A DNA stretch of 64,000 nt from contig NZ_JACWUO010000001.1 of assembly GCF_020857975.1 (NCBI RefSeq), positions 186,001 to 250,000 of the forward strand, written 5' to 3'. The stretch is from Stenotrophomonas rhizophila. Lineage in GTDB: Bacteria; Pseudomonadota; Gammaproteobacteria; Xanthomonadales; Xanthomonadaceae. Position numbers and translations under genes: made by a program. Positions 1 to 9,231 of this stretch are shown here, in pieces (positions within the stretch are counted from its first letter, which is position 1; every line of letters starts with the position of its first letter). Below the pieces are notes generated by a model that saw nothing but the letters and a program-made list of their open reading frames with translations, searched no databases and was not told the DNA's origin.

Positions 1-1485
1 GGCCGCGCGCGCGGCAAGGGCGGCGGTGGCCGGCAGCGAGGCGAGGAAGGGCCGCGTATCGCGATGGGCGAAATCGAAGGCGCCGGTGAGGTCGCCGCAG
101 ACCGCGCGGCGCCACGGCGACAGCGCCGGCGCGGCTACGCCGAAACGGCGCTCGATCAGGCGGATCACCGAGGTGTGGTCGTACACCTGCGAATCGACCC
201 AGCCGCCGCGGCTCCACGGCGAAATCGCATACAGCGGCACGCGCGGGCCAAGCCCGTACGGGCGGCCACGCAGGTCCAGCGGATCGGCCTGCTCGTTGCC
301 GGGCGAGGCGTGCTGGTGGTACTCGCCGTCGGTGGCCACCGCCGAGGCACCCGCCCAGCCGCCGGCCACCGAAGCATCGGGCGATGGCGGTGCCGGCGGT
401 GGCATGTGGTCGAAGAAGCCGTCGTTCTCGTCGAACATCAGCAGCAGCACGGTGCGGCTCCATACCTGCGGGTCGGCGGTGAGCGCATCGAGTACGCGCG
501 CGGTATACGCCGCGCCCTGGGCCGGGCTGGACGGGCCGGGATGCTCGCTGCCGGCGGCGTCGGCAATGATGAAACTGACCTGCGGCAGCTGGCCCTTCAG
601 CACGTCCTGGCGCAGCTGGGCCAGCCCGCGCGTGCTCACCCCACGTTCGCGCAGGGCCGCATCGTGGCCGGGCGCCGCACGCCAGGCCTGGCGGAAGCGC
701 TCGAAGCCGGCCAGCGGGTTGTCGGTGAAGTTGTCGGCCATGTCCTGGTAGATCTGCCAGTCCACGCCGGCACGCTGCAGGCACTCGACATAGCTGGTCC
801 AGGTATACGAATCGGGGTGGCCGCCCAGTTCGGGAAAGTTGTCGTGCGAGTTGGCCACCGCCGGGCCACCGCCACGTGCATGCGGATCGTTGTGCCCGGT
901 CCACAGGAACAGGCGGTTGGGATTGGTGCCGGCCTGCATCGCGCAGTGGTAGGCATCGCAGACGGTGAACGCCTCGGCCAGGGCGAACTGGAACGGCAGG
1001 TCGGCGCGCCGGTAGTAGCCCATCGCATGGTCCTGCTTGGCCGCCGGCCACTGCCCCATGCGCCCGTGGTCCCAGGCGCGCTGCGCGTCGGGCCAGGTGT
1101 GCGGAGTGCCTTCCACGCGCATGACCCCGAACTGCGCGGCGGTATCCAGCGCGAACGGAGCGATGGCACCGGTACCGGCGGCGTTGGGCTGCAGCCACAG
1201 CGTGCGCGGCGGCTGGCCCGGCTGCAACGGCGCGGCCGGGGCGACGAAGCGGTCGCCGAAGCCGCGCACCCCGGGCAGGGTGCCGAAGTAATGGTCGAAC
1301 GCGCGGTTTTCCTGCATCAGCACCACGATGTGCTGCACGTCCTCCAGGCTGCGGCTGCGCGCGTCCGGGGCGATCGCTGCTGCCCGCGCGATGCTGGGCA
1401 GCAGCGCGCCGACTCCGGCCGCCATCCCGCCCTGCAGCAGGCGGCGGCGGGCGGGGTCGGCGACCGGCGGACGCGCTGGGCTCAC
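1..1485 (-). CDS. Phospholipase C (phosphoesterase family), Tat-exported, 3' end outside window
   Basis: This gene encodes a secreted phosphocholine-type phospholipase C that would hydrolyse phospholipids and release a phosphorylated head group. About 495 codons are visible and the C-terminus lies beyond the left edge. The N-terminus has a twin-arginine signal (ARRRLLQGGMAAGVGALLP). It is followed by the phosphoesterase motif ENRAFDHYFGTLPG and later by MFDENDGFFDH and HTSVIRLIERRFG, all typical of the family. The start is GTG at 1483-1485, overlapping the stop of the upstream TonB receptor by 4 bases (GTGA), so the two are translationally coupled. Bacterial members are usually near 700 residues, so roughly the last third is missing. 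Whether it is haemolytic cannot be judged. Family assignment is secure; substrate is inferred. Confidence 0.9.
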   Translation of the reverse strand, partial: MSPARPPVADPARRRLLQGGMAAGVGALLPSIARAAAIAPDARSRSLEDVQHIVVLMQENRAFDHYFGTLPGVRGFGDRFVAPAAPLQPGQPPRTLWLQPNAAGTGAIAPFALDTAAQFGVMRVEGTPHTWPDAQRAWDHGRMGQWPAAKQDHAMGYYRRADLPFQFALAEAFTVCDAYHCAMQAGTNPNRLFLWTGHNDPHARGGGPAVANSHDNFPELGGHPDSYTWTSYVECLQRAGVDWQIYQDMADNFTDNPLAGFERFRQAWRAAPGHDAALRERGVSTRGLAQLRQDVLKGQLPQVSFIIADAAGSEHPGPSSPAQGAAYTARVLDALTADPQVWSRTVLLLMFDENDGFFDHMPPPAPPSPDASVAGGWAGASAVATDGEYHQHASPGNEQADPLDLRGRPYGLGPRVPLYAISPWSRGGWVDSQVYDHTSVIRLIERRFGVAAPALSPWRRAVCGDLTGAFDFAHRDTRPFLASLPATAALAARAA

Positions 1486-3842
1486 AGGTCGACCCGTACC
1501 GAGAAACCGACCGTGCGCGGCGCGCCGATGAAGGCCGAGTCGCTGCCGTCCACGCCGGCCAGGTACTTGCGGTCGGTCAGGTTGCTGACCACCAGGCTGG
1601 CGCCGACGCCCTTGAGCTTGGGCGACAGGCTCTGCAGGTCCACACCGATGTTGGCGTTGAACACCGTGGCCGACGGCAGGCGGTTGGCGTTGGACGCATC
1701 CAGGTAACGCTCGCCCAGGTAGCGCCCGGACAGGCCGAAGTTCCAGGTCTCGCCCTGCCAGTCGGCCGAGACCACCAGGGTGTGCTTGGGCTGGCCGATC
1801 ACCTGCGCGCCATCGACGATGCCCAGTTCGGTGTCGCGCGCCAGGTTGCCGCTGCCCAGGTACTTGGAGCGGTTGTAGGTGTAGGCGCCGTTGAGCCGCC
1901 AGCCGTTGTCCCAGCCATAGCCGAGCGCCGCTTCCAGGCCGGTGCTTTCCACCCCGCCGAAGTTCTCGTAGACGCCGTCGGTTTCATCCAGGTAGTCGAT
2001 GCCGTTGGCCAGGCGTGCCGGCAGGTAGACGATGCGGTTGTCGAACTTGATGTTGTACAGCGTCAGCGAACCGGTCAGCGGCCAGCGGCTCACGCGCAGG
2101 CCCAGTTCGATGTTGTCGGCGGTCTCCGGCTCCACCCGCGCGAACCGCTGTGCATCGGTCTCGCCGAGCACGCCGGACGGGATGGCGGCGAAGTTCTGCG
2201 AATAGCCGCCGAACAGCTCCAGGCCCTCGACCGGCAGCGTCCAGGTGCCGCCGGCGGACAGCAGCGGATCGGATTTGGAATCGGAGCGCACGTTCTCGGC
2301 ATTGCCGATCACCCGGCTGCGCTTCTGGTCGACGAAGAACTGCTTGACGCCCACGCGCGCGCTGAACGGGCCGAAGCGCGCCACGTCTTCGACGTAGTAC
2401 ATCTGCTCGCTGGTCTTGTAGCGGTCCTCGAACTGCACCCAGTACGGCTGGTGGTCGAAGCTGATGTCGGTGCCGACATTGAGCAGGCGGTGCCAGTCGC
2501 GGCGCACGCTGCGGTCGTACTGCTCCACCCACACGCCGGCGCGCACGGTGTTGTCGACCGTGCCCAGGGTCTGCTTCCATTCCACGTCGGCGGTGGCGCC
2601 GGCACGGTCGTTGTCGTAGTGCGAGTGGCGGTAGGACTGCACGCCCTGCACGCCGGCGGCATAGCAGTTGGGATCGTACTCGGCGGTGAAGCCCGGGCGC
2701 GGCACGCAGCCGGCCCGCACCTGCGCGGCGCTGCCGTCGGGATTGACGAAGTAGAACTGGCCCAGGGCGCTGCCCCCGTAGACGGTACTGCCGCCAAGGT
2801 ACTCCGATTCCGGGCGGCCGGCGCCATCATTGCGCGCCTGCACCAGGTACGGCGGCAGCCAGTCGCCACGGCCTTCCATCTTGTGCGCGTAGCCGGTCAA
2901 CGTGGCCTTGAAACCGTTGCCGCTGTCGAAGGCCCCGCGCAGGTAGCCGAAGGTGTTCTCGCGCAGCGCGCGCGATCCGGAGCGGTAGTTCTGGTCCAGG
3001 TTGGGAATGCCGGTGAGGTTGCCGGTCAGGCCGTCGCGGTCGGGGTTGGTGGCGTACGCGGCCGGGGTGACGCTGGTGTACTCCGGCTCGTCGGCATCGT
3101 TGTAGGAGGCGTAGCCGCTCAGCGTCCAGCGGTCCAGCTCGGTGACGAACTTGGCGGCCAGGTTGTCGTTGCTGGCCTTGCCGGTGCCGTCGATCCAGTC
3201 GCTGACCCGCGCCGAGGACGCGCTCACCCATGCACGGGTGTGGCCGCCGAGCAGGCCGGTGTCGTAGCGCACGTAATACTTGCGGGCGTCGTGGTCGCCG
3301 CCGCCGACCACCATGCGCAGGCGCTGTTCGGCCAGCGGGTCGCTGGTGAGGAAGTTCAGCGTGCCGCCCAGTGCCTCGTTGGAGCGCGAGGAGATGTCGG
3401 CCGTGCCCTGGCTGACTTCTACCGTTTCCAGGTCGAGCGTGTCGATGTAGCGGTTGGCCAGCGAGCCGCCACCGTAGCCGGAGCCGCCGTTGGGCAGGCC
3501 GTCGATGGTGGTGCCGATCTGCTGGGTATCGCGGTTGGTCACAAAGCCACGCATGCTGATCTGCGTACCCCACACCGACGAACCGGTGGCATCGGCCTCG
3601 CTGACCACCACGCCGGGCAGTTCGTTGAGCGCATTGTTGACGCTGCTGAGGATCTGCTGGCGGTTGAGCGTTTCCTGGCTGACCGTGGTCTTGGCATAGC
3701 TGGTGGCCTGGCCGATGACCTGCACCTGGTCCAGCGTGCGGGCATCGTCGGCGGGCGCCGGTTCGGCGGCCATCGCCTGTACGGTGGCGCCGAGCAGCAC
3801 GGCGAGCAGGGAAACGCGGGGGTATCGGCCGTTGGCGTGCAT
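1482..3842 (-). CDS. TonB-dependent outer membrane receptor
   Basis: This is a 786-residue TonB-dependent receptor, which would import a ligand across the outer membrane using TonB/ExbBD energy. It begins with a Sec signal peptide ending near AMAA (about residue 26). A plug domain follows (LDQVQVIGQ, NELPGVVV, ISMRGF, EVSQGTADI), and the rest is a long beta-barrel with repeated aromatic strands. It is the first gene of a coupled pair with phospholipase C. A candidate Pho box lies upstream, so uptake of a phosphate-containing or choline-containing product is plausible but inferred. The protein ends with FSVRVDL, a terminal strand lacking the usual final aromatic residue. The ligand cannot be named from sequence alone. 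Confidence 0.92.
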   Translation of the reverse strand: MHANGRYPRVSLLAVLLGATVQAMAAEPAPADDARTLDQVQVIGQATSYAKTTVSQETLNRQQILSSVNNALNELPGVVVSEADATGSSVWGTQISMRGFVTNRDTQQIGTTIDGLPNGGSGYGGGSLANRYIDTLDLETVEVSQGTADISSRSNEALGGTLNFLTSDPLAEQRLRMVVGGGDHDARKYYVRYDTGLLGGHTRAWVSASSARVSDWIDGTGKASNDNLAAKFVTELDRWTLSGYASYNDADEPEYTSVTPAAYATNPDRDGLTGNLTGIPNLDQNYRSGSRALRENTFGYLRGAFDSGNGFKATLTGYAHKMEGRGDWLPPYLVQARNDGAGRPESEYLGGSTVYGGSALGQFYFVNPDGSAAQVRAGCVPRPGFTAEYDPNCYAAGVQGVQSYRHSHYDNDRAGATADVEWKQTLGTVDNTVRAGVWVEQYDRSVRRDWHRLLNVGTDISFDHQPYWVQFEDRYKTSEQMYYVEDVARFGPFSARVGVKQFFVDQKRSRVIGNAENVRSDSKSDPLLSAGGTWTLPVEGLELFGGYSQNFAAIPSGVLGETDAQRFARVEPETADNIELGLRVSRWPLTGSLTLYNIKFDNRIVYLPARLANGIDYLDETDGVYENFGGVESTGLEAALGYGWDNGWRLNGAYTYNRSKYLGSGNLARDTELGIVDGAQVIGQPKHTLVVSADWQGETWNFGLSGRYLGERYLDASNANRLPSATVFNANIGVDLQSLSPKLKGVGASLVVSNLTDRKYLAGVDGSDSAFIGAPRTVGFSVRVDL

Positions 3843-3887
3843 CGGTCAGGTGGGTAGTGGAAGACCGGCGGAGTATTCGCAGCGCCG

Positions 3888-3905
3888 GTGACCTGCCCAT
3901 GACAT
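3888..3905 (-). promoter_or_regulatory. Candidate Pho box upstream of TonB receptor/phospholipase C
   Basis: Read on the minus strand, the sequence is ATGTCAT-GGGC-AGGTCAC: two 7-base direct repeats with a 4-base spacer, as in the PhoB consensus CTGTCAT-N4-CTGTCAT. The first repeat matches 6 of 7 positions and the second 4 of 7. A -10-like GAATACT lies about 11 bases downstream, and the receptor start is about 45 bases away. Phospholipase C genes are commonly phosphate-starvation regulated, which fits. This is a motif call by eye only. Confidence 0.45.
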
Positions 3906-4089
3906 TGGGCTTGCAGTTGCCTGCGCGCAGCCGGAAGCGTGACCCAAGCCAGCCATTGCAGCCCGGCCGTGCCGCGTTGCGCACCCTGCTTGCCGCCCGT
4001 CCTCGGCAAACCTACCATCGGCAGACGATCCGACGCGTGCCGTGGCTGTGGCCGGCGCCGTAGCCCAGCCCACCAGGCGAACCGAGACG

Positions 4090-4554
4090 ATGCCCCAGAG
4101 CCCCGAACTACTGCGACGCCTGCTGCGGGCCAAGGACCGGATGGACCGCGCCCCGCACGAAGCATGGCCGGTGCAACGGCTGGCGCAGGTCAGCGCGGTG
4201 TCGGCGGCCTACTTCGCACGGCAGTTCCGCCAGGCCTTCGGCCTGCCGCCGCACCGCTACCTGCTGACCCGGCGCATCGAGCGCGCCGTGGCGCTGTGCC
4301 GCGATACCCAGCTGCCGATCACCGAGATCGCCTACCAGACCGGCTGGAACAGCCTGGGTACCTTCGGGCGCATCTTCCATGACATCACCGGGCACAGCCC
4401 CGGCCAGGTGCGTGCCGGCGGCCCGCTGCCGGCACAGGCGCCGGAGTGCATCGCACGCGCGGCACGGCGGCCGGACCTGGACAGCGCAGTTTCGGAGAAG
4501 CGGCGCGGCAGGGCAGCCGGTACAACAGAGCCCTCAACAACGGAGGTTCCATGA
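4090..4554 (+). CDS. Short AraC-family transcriptional regulator
   Basis: The product is a 154-residue protein made of little more than an AraC/XylS DNA-binding domain. The two helix-turn-helix units are visible as AQVSAVSAAYFARQFRQAFG and ITEIAYQTGWNSLGTFGRIF, between about residues 27 and 95. No N-terminal ligand-binding domain is present. Instead an arginine-rich, low-complexity tail follows. The start chosen is ATG at 4090 because homology to the family begins there; an upstream in-frame ATG at 4042 would add unrelated residues. The stop overlaps the start of the glyoxalase gene by 4 bases (ATGA). Stand-alone AraC domains next to VOC genes are common, so it probably regulates that gene or a nearby stress response. 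Confidence 0.85.
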   Translation: MPQSPELLRRLLRAKDRMDRAPHEAWPVQRLAQVSAVSAAYFARQFRQAFGLPPHRYLLTRRIERAVALCRDTQLPITEIAYQTGWNSLGTFGRIFHDITGHSPGQVRAGGPLPAQAPECIARAARRPDLDSAVSEKRRGRAAGTTEPSTTEVP

Positions 4555-4967
4555 ATCAGGGTATCGGTGTGGTCGGGCTGTATGTGCGCGACCAGGATGA
4601 AGCATTGGCGTTCTACGTCGGCAAGCTGGGATTCGGCGTGCATACCGACGTGGGCAATGGCGACTACCGCTGGCTGACGGTGCAGCACCCGGCGCAGCCG
4701 TCGTTCCAGCTGGGCCTGTTCCGGCCGGGCCCGCCGGTGCATGACGCGGCCACCGCGCAGGCACTGCAGGCCCTGGTCGCCAAGGGCGCGATGCCACCGC
4801 TGGTGCTGCACGTGGACGACTGCCGCGCAACCTATGCACGGCTCAGCGCGGAGGGGGTCGAATTCAACCAGGAGCCGGTGGAACGCTACGGCACCGTGGA
4901 TGCCGGCTTCCGCGACCCGTCCGGCAACGGCTGGAAGATGATCCAGGCCGCGGCCGGCAAGAACTGA
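4551..4967 (+). CDS. VOC (glyoxalase/bleomycin-resistance fold) protein
   Basis: This 138-residue protein has the vicinal oxygen chelate fold. The N-terminal half begins GIGVVGLYVRDQDEALAFYVGKLGF and the C-terminal half ends with YGTVDAGFRDPSGNGWKMIQ, the usual beta-alpha-beta-beta-beta pattern with a DPSGN turn. It overlaps the AraC gene by ATGA and is translated with it. Members act in methylglyoxal detoxification, antibiotic binding or ring cleavage, and this one carries no motif that decides between them. A conventional ribosome binding site (GGAGG) lies just upstream of the ATG. Confidence 0.85.
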   Translation: MNQGIGVVGLYVRDQDEALAFYVGKLGFGVHTDVGNGDYRWLTVQHPAQPSFQLGLFRPGPPVHDAATAQALQALVAKGAMPPLVLHVDDCRATYARLSAEGVEFNQEPVERYGTVDAGFRDPSGNGWKMIQAAAGKN

Positions 4968-5007
4968 CGCAGGCCGCCGCTGCCTGCGCCAGGGCGTCGT
5001 TCCACGC

Positions 5008-8000
5008 TCAGTCGGCGGCGTGGCCGGCCGAATGCGAGGAGCGGTGGCGGAATCTGCGCGACAGCCAGTCGCCCAGGTCGTCGACCACGGTAAAAGCGGC
5101 CGGGATCACGATCAGGCTCAACAGCGTGGAGGTGATCAGGCCGCCGATCACGGCGATCGCCATCGGCGCGCGGAAGCTGGAATCGCCGGCGAAACCCAGC
5201 GCGATCGGCATCATGCCCGCGCCCATCGCCAGGGTGGTCATGATGATCGGCTGGGCGCGCTTGCGGCAGGCATCGATCAGCGCATCGTGCTGGCTCATGC
5301 CGTGCTCGTCCTCGGCCATCACCGCATAGTCCACCAGCAGGATGGAATTCTTGGTGGCGATGCCGATCAGCATCAGCAGGCCGATCAGCGCCGGCAGCGA
5401 CAACATGTTCTGGGTGATCAGCAGCGCCCCGAACGCGCCGCCGGCGCACAGCGGCACCGCCGCCAGGATGGTGATCGGCATCAGCGCATGGTTGAACAGC
5501 AGCAACAGCACCATGTAGATGCAGATCAGGCCGGCGGCCATGGCCAGCAGGAAGCCGACGAACAGTTCGACGAATACTTCGGCATCGCCGGTATTGAGGA
5601 AGGTTACCCCCGGCGGCAGCTGCTTGACCCCGGGCAAGGCCTGCACTTCGGCCATCACCTCGCCCAGCGGGCGCCCGTTGAGCTCGGCGGTGAGGGTGAC
5701 GTTGCGCTGGCGCTGGTAGCGCGAGATCTGCGACGGGCCGCTGCCCTGCTGGATATCGGCGACGGCGGCCAGCGGTACCGGGCCGTAGCGGCCGGGCACG
5801 CGCAGCTGGCCGATCAGCGCCGGGTTGGCCAGCGTGGCCTCGGCGAAACCGACCCGGATCGGCACTTGGCGGTCGGGCAGGTTGAGCTTGGCCAGCCGTT
5901 GTTCGTAGTCGCCGGCGGTGGCGATGCGCGCCGCTTCGGCGATATCGGCGGTGGCCACGCCCAGGTCGGCCGCACGCGCGGCATCGGGCACGATCTGGAT
6001 TTCCGGGCGCAGCAGCGAGGCGGTGGAGGTGACGCTGCCCAGGCCCTGGATGCCGCGCAGATCGCGCTCCAGCGCGGTGGAGGCATCCTGCAGGCGCTGC
6101 GGGTCGTCGCCGGACAGCACCAGCTGCAGCAGGTTACCCGGCTCGGAGCTGACATAGCTCACCCGCACCCCGGGCAGGTTGGCCAGGCGCTGGCGTGCCT
6201 CGCGTTCGAGCACGCGCTGGTCGCGGTCGCGGGTATCGGCGGTGCCCCAGTCCAGTACCAGGGTCGCCTTGCGCGGTTCGCCCACGCCGGTGGCGCCGGG
6301 GTCGCCCAGGTCGAGCACGCTGCCGACCGCGGTATAGACCTGCTTGAGTTCGGGCATGTCCTTGAGCAGGGCGCGCGCGCGTTCGGCCACCGCCACGGTT
6401 TCCTGCAGGCGGGTGCCCGGCGGCAGTTCCAGGTTGAGGTTGCTGCGGCCCAGGTCGGACTGCGGGATGAAGGTGGCCGGGATGAACGGCACCAGCGCCA
6501 GCGAGGCCACGAACAGCCCGGTGGCCAGCCACAGGGTGCGGCCACGGTGGCGCAGCGCGGCGTCCACCCAGCCCAGGTACCAGGTCATCAGCCGCGACTC
6601 GGGTGGCTCCTGCCCGTGTGGCTTGAGCAGGTAGGCGGCCATCATCGGGGTGAGCAGGCGCGCCACCAGCAGCGAGAACAGCACCGCAGTGGCCGCGGTC
6701 CAGCCGAACTCGCGGAAGAACTTGCCGGCGATGCCGGGCATGAACGCCACCGGCACGAACACCGCCGCCAGCGTCAGCGAGGTGGCGATCACCGCATTGC
6801 CGATCTCGCCGGCCGCCTCGCGTGCGGCCTCCAGCGGCGGCTTGCCCATGCGCAGGTGGCGCACGATGTTTTCGATTTCGACGATGGCATCGTCGACCAG
6901 GATGCCGACCACCACCGACAACGCCAGCAACGTGATCATGTTCAGGGTGAAACCGAACAGGTGCATCACCGCGAAGGTGGGAATGATCGACAGCGGCAAC
7001 GCCAGCGCCGACACCCAGGTCGCGCGCCAGTCGCGCAGGAACAGCCAGACCACCAGCAGGGCCAGCAGCGCGCCTTCCCAGAGCATGGTCATGGAGGAGT
7101 CGTAGGACCGGTGGGTCTCATCGATCGCGGTGGTGACCAGGCGGAAGTCGATGCCCGGATGCTCGGCCTTGATCGCATCGAGCGCGGCATGCACGCCCTT
7201 TTCCACCTTGACCTCGCTGGAGCCACGCGTGCGCGACATCGAGAGCGCCACCACTTCGCCGCCGTCCAGCAGCGCCGCTTCGGTGGGGTCGGCGGCCGCA
7301 TCGGTGATCGTGGCCAGGGTCGACAGCCGCACCGCGCGCCCGTCCGGCAGCGCGATGGAATAGTCGCGCAACGCCTGCGCATTGCCGACCGTGCCCAGCG
7401 TGCGGATGGTCTGCTGGGCGCCTTCGATCTCGGCCTTGCCGCCGGCGCGCTCGACCTGGATGCGGGCCAGCTGCCCGGACACATCGCCGGCGGTGATGCC
7501 CATCGCCATCAGCGCATTGGGGTCCAGGTCCACCCGCACCTGGCGCTGCACGCCACCGACCCGGGTGACCCGGGCCACGCCGGGCACGCCGTACATCGCG
7601 CGCGAGACGTCGCGGTCGACGAACCAGCTGGCCTCGTCGGCGGTCATGTGCGGGGCGACCAGTGCATAGGTCATCAGCGAGCCGCCGATATCGACCTTGG
7701 AGATCACCGGTTCCTGGATGTCCTGCGGCAGGTCGGTGCGGATGCGGGTGATCGCATCGCGGGTATCGTCCAGCGCGGTGGCCAGGTCGGCTTCGAGCTG
7801 GAACTCGATGGTGGTGGTGCTCACCCCTTCGCTGACCGAGGAGATCACCCGCTTGACGTTGTTGACCGTGGCCACCGAGTCCTCGACCTTGCGGGTGACC
7901 TCGGCTTCAAGCTGGCTCGGCGATGCGCCCGGCTGGGTCACCGTCACCGTGGTCATCGGGAAGGCGATGTCCGGGAAGCGCGCCACCGGCAGCTGGTAGA

Positions 8001-8085
8001 ACCCCCACAGGCCGGCCACGCACAGCACGAAGAACACCAGCAACGCTGGCAGCGGGCGCTTGATCGCCCAGGCCGAAATATTCAT
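5008..8085 (-). CDS. RND efflux transporter, inner-membrane pump
   Basis: This is a 1025-residue resistance-nodulation-division pump that exports drugs or other small molecules by proton antiport. It starts with a transmembrane segment after MNISAWAIKRP, and PVARFPDI and VTVTQPGASPSQLE follow. The proton-relay aspartate pair is present in the fourth helix (VGILVDDAIVEIEN), and the helix-10 lysine is present (IGIATKNSILLVDY). The length is normal for the family. It overlaps the membrane fusion protein gene by ATGA. There is no outer-membrane factor gene beside it, so it must use a TolC-like protein encoded elsewhere. Substrates are unknown. It resembles pumps that pair with single-lipoprotein adaptors rather than a complete three-gene operon. 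Confidence 0.95.
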   Translation of the reverse strand: MNISAWAIKRPLPALLVFFVLCVAGLWGFYQLPVARFPDIAFPMTTVTVTQPGASPSQLEAEVTRKVEDSVATVNNVKRVISSVSEGVSTTTIEFQLEADLATALDDTRDAITRIRTDLPQDIQEPVISKVDIGGSLMTYALVAPHMTADEASWFVDRDVSRAMYGVPGVARVTRVGGVQRQVRVDLDPNALMAMGITAGDVSGQLARIQVERAGGKAEIEGAQQTIRTLGTVGNAQALRDYSIALPDGRAVRLSTLATITDAAADPTEAALLDGGEVVALSMSRTRGSSEVKVEKGVHAALDAIKAEHPGIDFRLVTTAIDETHRSYDSSMTMLWEGALLALLVVWLFLRDWRATWVSALALPLSIIPTFAVMHLFGFTLNMITLLALSVVVGILVDDAIVEIENIVRHLRMGKPPLEAAREAAGEIGNAVIATSLTLAAVFVPVAFMPGIAGKFFREFGWTAATAVLFSLLVARLLTPMMAAYLLKPHGQEPPESRLMTWYLGWVDAALRHRGRTLWLATGLFVASLALVPFIPATFIPQSDLGRSNLNLELPPGTRLQETVAVAERARALLKDMPELKQVYTAVGSVLDLGDPGATGVGEPRKATLVLDWGTADTRDRDQRVLEREARQRLANLPGVRVSYVSSEPGNLLQLVLSGDDPQRLQDASTALERDLRGIQGLGSVTSTASLLRPEIQIVPDAARAADLGVATADIAEAARIATAGDYEQRLAKLNLPDRQVPIRVGFAEATLANPALIGQLRVPGRYGPVPLAAVADIQQGSGPSQISRYQRQRNVTLTAELNGRPLGEVMAEVQALPGVKQLPPGVTFLNTGDAEVFVELFVGFLLAMAAGLICIYMVLLLLFNHALMPITILAAVPLCAGGAFGALLITQNMLSLPALIGLLMLIGIATKNSILLVDYAVMAEDEHGMSQHDALIDACRKRAQPIIMTTLAMGAGMMPIALGFAGDSSFRAPMAIAVIGGLITSTLLSLIVIPAAFTVVDDLGDWLSRRFRHRSSHSAGHAAD

Positions 8086-9182
8086 CGGGCGGCCGCCTTG
8101 GCAGCGGCCACCACGCGCACGCGGTCGCCCTCACCGAGGAAGCCGGCGCCGTCCACCACCACCTTGTCGCCGGCCTTGAGCCCGGCCAGGATCGCGGTGC
8201 GGCCCTGTACCGCCTGGCCGGTGCTGACCCGGTGGCGGGTAGCCTGCTGCTTGTCGTTGACGCTGAATACATAGCTGTGGCCATCGCGCTGCACGATCGC
8301 CGCGCTGGGAATGGTCAAGGCCTGACCATCGCCGGTGACGATGCGGCCTTCGACATAGATGCCCGGCTTGAGCGGGCCGGGTGCGGGCAGATCGGCATAC
8401 AGGGTGCCGGTGCGGGTCTGCGCATCCACGCCCGGGGTGACCGCGCGGATGCGGCCGGCGATCACCTGGCCGCCGTACGGCAGCTGCACCGTATTGCCCA
8501 CCGCGACATCGGCCAACTGGTTTTCCGGCAGTTCGGCGCGCCATTCCAGGCGGCCATCGCGGATCAGGCGCAGCAGTTCGGTGCCGGCCGAGACCACCTG
8601 GCCGGGCTGCACCAGGCGCTTGGAGATCAGCCCGTCGGCCGGCGCGCGCAGGTCGGCGAAATCGCGGCGCAGCTTGGCCGCATCGCGCGCGGCGCGCGCG
8701 GTGGCGGTCTGCGCCTCGGCATTGATCCGCGCCGCGCGCAGCTCGTCCAGGCTGCTGGCACTGATCAGCTGCTGGGCGGCCAGCTTCTCGCTGCGCTGGT
8801 AGTTCAGCCGCGCCAGTTCCTGCGAGGCCTGCGCCTGGCGCAGCGACGCGTCGGCCTGGGCCAGTTCGCTGTCCAGGGTGCGGTGGTCCAGTTGCAGCAG
8901 CAGCTGCCCCTGCTTGACCCACTGGCCAACCTCCACCGGCAACGCGGTCACCCGCTGGCCGCTGATCTCCACGCCCAGCTGCATTTCCTCGAACGCGGTG
9001 ACCGGGCCCGAGACCAGCACCGTGCGCGCCATCGGCTGCTGTTGCGCGGTGGCCAGCGAGACCGGCAAGGCCGAACTGGTGGCGGCCGCTGCGGTGGCGG
9101 CGGCGTCGTCCTTGCCGCCACAGGCCGACAGCAGCACGGCGATCAGGAGCAGGAAGGAACTGCGGGGGAGGCGTGCGCGCAT
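8082..9182 (-). CDS. RND efflux membrane fusion (adaptor) lipoprotein
   Basis: The product is a 366-residue periplasmic adaptor that links the RND pump to an outer-membrane channel. It has a lipoprotein signal with lipobox LLSACGG (cysteine 21). A lipoyl/barrel-sandwich half follows (VEVGQWVKQGQLLLQLD), then an alpha-hairpin rich in Ala and Gln (about residues 90-150), the second lipoyl half (DLRAPADGLISKRLVQPGQV), and beta-barrel and membrane-proximal domains. The start is ATG at 9182 because the lipoprotein signal begins there; the reading frame is open further upstream. It lies 49 bases after tetR on the same strand and overlaps the pump gene by ATGA, forming tetR-adaptor-pump. Confidence 0.93.
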   Translation of the reverse strand: MRARLPRSSFLLLIAVLLSACGGKDDAAATAAAATSSALPVSLATAQQQPMARTVLVSGPVTAFEEMQLGVEISGQRVTALPVEVGQWVKQGQLLLQLDHRTLDSELAQADASLRQAQASQELARLNYQRSEKLAAQQLISASSLDELRAARINAEAQTATARAARDAAKLRRDFADLRAPADGLISKRLVQPGQVVSAGTELLRLIRDGRLEWRAELPENQLADVAVGNTVQLPYGGQVIAGRIRAVTPGVDAQTRTGTLYADLPAPGPLKPGIYVEGRIVTGDGQALTIPSAAIVQRDGHSYVFSVNDKQQATRHRVSTGQAVQGRTAILAGLKAGDKVVVDGAGFLGEGDRVRVVAAAKAAAR

Positions 9183-9231
9183 CGGTGGGCTTTCCGGGTC
9201 GGAACAGCGGTAACGGGAGGGAAGGACGGGA

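Noticed and set aside
4042..4089. Earlier ATG start of the AraC-type gene
   Set aside because: The added 16 residues are unlike the family and the ATG at 4090 fits better.
5020..8274. Long plus-strand open frame opposite the RND pump
   Set aside because: Antisense to a full-length RND gene with all key motifs; rich in Arg, His, Gln and Gly as expected for a shadow.
5008..9182. Naming the pump smeDEF or another known Sme system
   Set aside because: There is no outer-membrane factor gene and no sequence-level proof; the family has several similar members in Stenotrophomonas.
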